NCBI GenBank assembly: GCA_951217055.1 | Contig: OX578286.1 | Location: 29,580,720 to 29,644,719 of the forward strand | Length of the DNA stretch: 64,000 nucleotides | Reading direction: 5' to 3' | Origin: Gerris lacustris | Taxonomy: Eukaryota > Arthropoda > Insecta > Hemiptera > Gerridae | Shown: piece by piece, positions 60,826-64,000 of the stretch | Position numbering within the stretch: position 1 is the first letter of the stretch | How the letters are laid out: every line of letters begins with the position of its first letter | Notes under the pieces: model-generated | What the model was told of the DNA's origin: nothing | The model's input: only the letters and a program-made list of their open reading frames with translations | Database searches by the model: none | Position numbers and translations under genes: made by a program

Positions 60826-61062
60826 TTAGGTAGTATTCATACTACGGAAAGTTTAAATTTTAATTTAAATCAAATTATAATGATTATTAACCAAGGGAGA
60901 CCGACAGAGAGAAAGTTGGTAGAGCGCTATACTGGAAAAGGCCCGTAGTTCAAGTCCCGCCGCTTGAGTTTATTTTTCTCTGTCTGTCTCCCTTCGTTAA
61001 TAATAATTATAATTTAATTTAAATTTAAACTTTCCGTAGTATGAATACTACCTAAAACTAAA
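60826..61062. mobile_element. Composite tRNA-like palindromic element, single-unit copy
   Basis: Arms of about 90 bp, starting TTTTTAGGTAGTATTCATAC and running through AAGGGAGACCGACAGAGAG, fold onto the complementary right arm. The loop of about 60-75 bases carries GTTGGTAGAGC and AGTTCAAGTCCCG, then TTTATTTTTC. The first half of the A box present in the 1.8- and 2.1-kb cores is missing. Sequence to about 61160 continues to match the 1952-2055 flank, so the mobile unit may extend beyond the arms. Confidence 0.65.
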
Positions 61063-61257
61063 ATATGAAATTTCTAATTGATTGTACAAGGTACAGGTAC
61101 TAAATGGATACTTTATAATTATAAGCGATACTTCTCGGTCTAGTTCTATTGTCGTTAATGTTTTTAGGATCGTTAGGATTTTTAAGTAGTAACTTTCCTA
61201 GGCCAAATCAGTTTTTTTACTTCTGGTATCTTTTTCCTTCTACGGTGTCTTGTCATT

Positions 61258-61650
61258 TTTAGGGTTTCGAGATTATCCTAGAAACTATTATGCTTTTGGT
61301 AGTTCGTCCGTCCGTCCGTCGCATCTTGGATATCGCTCGACCAATTGTAGCAAGATATTTTAAATTTAGTGTAAAATCTAAACCTTTTTTGCCCAAAAAC
61401 AGAAAATCATGTTGGTGAACTTCATAACTTGAAATTTCATCGACCACCAAGCGAACTGATTGCAAATTTTTTTTTTTTTTAGTGTGGTATCATTTTAAAG
61501 GTATTGGAAATTTAGATCTCTAATATATATCGTGTTTCCAAAATGCGAGCCATTTTACCCCCTAAAATGATCCTTTACCCCCTAAAATGATCAAAACAAA
61601 ACCCCCAAAAAATGCCCCCCGCCCCCGCTACCCCACGATGATGGGTCCTA
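61258..61650 (+). repeat. Unclassified repeat with (CCGT)n run
   Basis: AGGGTTTCGAGATTATCCTA then GAAACTATT, followed by TTCGTCCGTCCGTCCGTCGC. This has the same layout as families A and F (5' inverted echo then tetranucleotide run). A C-rich tract lies at 61609-61634. Confidence 0.45.
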
Positions 61651-62110
61651 GAAATGAGAAAAAAATACATAAATATACATAATTTATTAGAAATTCAAAT
61701 TTATAATTTCCAATTTATTATTGGAAGTAATAAATTTAAGTGAGGGGACTTGGTTTTAAATACGTTTATGCCACTATCTTGAATAAAACATAAATCAAAA
61801 TGGTAGATTAGGAATACCTTTTTACGAAAATTAGTTTTCTATTGTTAAAAGGAAGCTGAATTCCAAATTTTAAGGGTCAAGTATAATTAATCACGAAAAT
61901 AACAATTATTTTATAATTATGGAGGTTCATCTTTAAACAAGATGGTGGACAGAAATAAAAATTCTTAGCGAGTACTCAGGGTCTGAGAGGGTCTAAGACG
62001 AACCTATTTGTCAACTTACCATAAAAGTTTAGGTAAAAGAATGAAATAGTTTTAGAGATATTATGATGAATTAATTCTAATTAGATTTTATAAATCTCAT
62101 CAACAATATA
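61651..62110. other. A+T-rich sequence, no gene
   Basis: No ORF or repeat terminus recognised. Confidence 0.35.
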
Positions 62111-62114
62111 CACT

Positions 62115-62712
62115 GTCAATTAGTGTGGCACATAGCTTCCTCGCGTTCTATTTTGAATACCTCAATGTTTTTATGCTTTTACAGCCCATTATTGTCAAAT
62201 TTATTTAATTTTCCCTCCGAACTTTTTTAAAACTGTAAAAATTTGTTTAGATTTTTTACATGAATTTAAGTATCAATTTAGCAATATTGCAAGGTTACAG
62301 ATAGTTGAAATTAATCTGGGCCTATTTGAGGGCTAATTTTGACAGACCATCTAAATTTCATAAAAATCAGAAGAGTACTTTTGATATACTTGTTAATAAA
62401 TGTATGTCTGTGCCCATATGGAAGAGATACAAATAGGTGCAGAAGGTTGAAATTTATATGGGACCAACAATGGGCTATTTATGACCTACTATACAAATTT
62501 CATTAAAATCGGACAATTAGTTTTTAAGATATGTTGGCTCGTAAAAATTGAGTGACAGATAAAAGGACTGACCAACAGACATACACGGGACCAAAAAAGT
62601 TTTTTGATATCTGAAACGGATTTCGGCCTAGGAATTTTTGAAATTTGAGACATAAAGAAATGTTCGTTCTTCAGAACGATCACATAGCTTTCGTTACCTT
62701 CGGTAATCTCGG
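62115..62712 (+). repeat. Family E interspersed repeat, most complete copy
   Basis: Begins CAATTAGTGTGGCACATAGC and ends with two adjacent hairpins, TCGTTCTTCAGAACGA-like and GTTACCTTCGGTAATC. Non-coding. Confidence 0.65.
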
Positions 62713-63370
62713 AAGAAATTACATTTTTACAAGATTTTATATATAAAATAACGTATAGTTGTTACAAAATATTAATAGATTATAATTATAACAAATAAAT
62801 ATCAATTATACCTCTGCTTAATATTCTACAATCGTTCTATCTCATAATACAAATGTCAAAGTCAAAATTACATCTGTTCCTGATATATTATTCATGTTAA
62901 TGCTCTCCAAGTTTCAAATCATTATCAAGCTAAGTCTATTTAAGTGCAATTGCTATTCATTCGTCATCTGCATCAAATTTCAATATTATTAGCTCTCTTT
63001 TTATTTTTAAGTCAGCAATAATTATAGAAATATAGCTTAGAGAAATAATAATCAAAGAAAATAAAATTATATCAATTTACCTAAATATCATTAAATATAT
63101 AAAAGTCTAATATTATTATTGTAATTTTAATCAATTGAATCCTACATAATCTATTGAAAATGGCAATCTGAGATTAGGGGTCTTAATTAGTTAAAATCAA
63201 TTGAAGGCAATTAGCAAACTAATTGTTTAAATTATCTATTGATAACGTAGTGATAAAGTCTCTAGCATATTATAATAGAACACGCTCGCTCTTTATGCAA
63301 TATTTTGTCTCCTCTGATGACATCTTCTGGACTTAAAGAAAATTATTTATATATATTTTTTTTAATACTA
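62713..63370. other. A+T-rich sequence, no gene
   Basis: No ORF, tandem array or element boundary seen. Confidence 0.35.
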
Positions 63371-63371
63371 T

Positions 63372-63885
63372 GCGAATTAGTGTGGCACATCGCTTCCTAG
63401 CGTTCTATTTTGTATGCTTTAACGATTTTATGCTTTTAAACCCCATTATCGTCAAATTTATTAAATTTTCCCCCGAATTTTATTAAAAATGTCAAAATTA
63501 TTTTGATTTTTTCCATGAATTAAAGTATTAATTTAGTAAAAAGAGCGCAGACGGTTGAAATTAATCTGGAGCTATCTGCGAGTTACTTTTGACAAACCGT
63601 CGAAATTTCATAAAAAAAAAACCAGTTGAGTAATTTTGAAGCTATAGGTGTAATTAAATGTTTTTTTGTGTGAATGTGGAAGAGACACAAATGGGCGCCG
63701 AAGATTGAAATAATTACTGCCTACCATCTACATTTCAATAAAATCGGACGAGTAGTTTTTAAGTATATTGGTTCGCGAAAATTGAGCGAAAGACAGTACG
63801 ACAGACTGACACATAACCAAAATTGTTCCCTGATGTCTGAAACGGATTTATGTGTTGAAAGTTTTGAAATTGGAGACCTCTAAAC
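63372..63885 (+). repeat. Family E interspersed repeat, 3' end missing
   Basis: GAATTAGTGTGGCACATCGC at the start, and GAAACGGATTTATGTG near the end, correspond to 62115-62650. The hairpin end is replaced by the CTAACCAC array. Confidence 0.65.
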
Positions 63886-64000
63886 TCATCTGACCATATC
63901 AAACCTCCTCTAACCACATCTAACAACCTCTAACCAACTCAAACCCCCTCTTACTACATTTAACCACCTTTAACCACCTCAAACCCCCTCTAACCACATC
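63886..64000. repeat. CTAACCACMTC minisatellite, running off the window
   Basis: Irregular 11-bp-like units AACCTCCTCT, AACCACATCT, AACAACCTCT and AACCCCCTCT. It continues past the end of the window. Confidence 0.75.

Overview
The window looks like A+T-rich insect (at least arthropod) nuclear DNA. It has intron-bearing genes with GT/AG splice sites, a BEL/Pao LTR retroelement primed by a tRNA-Arg-like site, and a dense load of MITEs, foldback elements, minisatellites and (TA)n tracts. No bacterial or organellar features were seen. Species cannot be named from the sequence alone.

Three coding loci can be supported. (1) On the + strand at 212-4374, a two-exon gene encodes a 265-residue phosducin-like protein (PDCL/PhLP1 type), a co-chaperone for G-protein beta subunit folding. 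(2) On the - strand at 24975-45340, a complete 14-exon gene encodes a 1332-residue ATAD5/Elg1 homologue, the large subunit of the RFC-like complex that unloads PCNA. All 13 introns have GT/AG ends and every splice junction keeps frame. Exon 1 contains an in-frame tandem array of about 40 residues per unit. (3) On the - strand at 12931-16405, a young, internally deleted BEL/Pao LTR retroelement has two 207-bp LTRs that differ at only two positions, a 5-bp target duplication, a primer-binding site and one intact 963-codon ORF. That ORF joins Gag and protease directly to the end of integrase, so reverse transcriptase, RNase H and the integrase core are gone.

Broken coding sequence is also present: a Jockey-type LINE ORF2 fragment (10205-10960, -), a hAT transposase C-terminal fragment (35195-35363, -), and a frameshifted SAP-like fragment (46411-46590, +).

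The rest is layered repeats. The dominant family, called M here, has ends GGYACTTCTTTAGATTG and 8-bp target duplications (three perfect, two at 7/8, one at 6/8). It occurs at about eleven places and is built from interchangeable palindromic modules. Three copies host nested insertions of other repeats. Another unusual element (1654-2267 and 60826-61062) places a tRNA-like sequence with A box, B box and a T-run terminator inside long inverted repeats; the first copy sits in another repeat with an 11-bp duplication. Further features are two large foldbacks (5680-6263, 54237-54710), pogo-like TA-flanked MITEs, a solo LTR (37095-37298), 5S rRNA-derived fragments around 47.9 and 49.4 kb, a 630-bp direct repeat pair, and a 54-bp satellite that stays open in one frame.

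Layout: PDCL with a repeat-filled intron (0.2-4.4 kb); repeats (4.4-12.9 kb); BEL/Pao (12.9-16.4 kb); repeats (16.4-24.9 kb); ATAD5 with repeat-filled introns (25.0-45.3 kb); then mostly repeats and satellites to the end.
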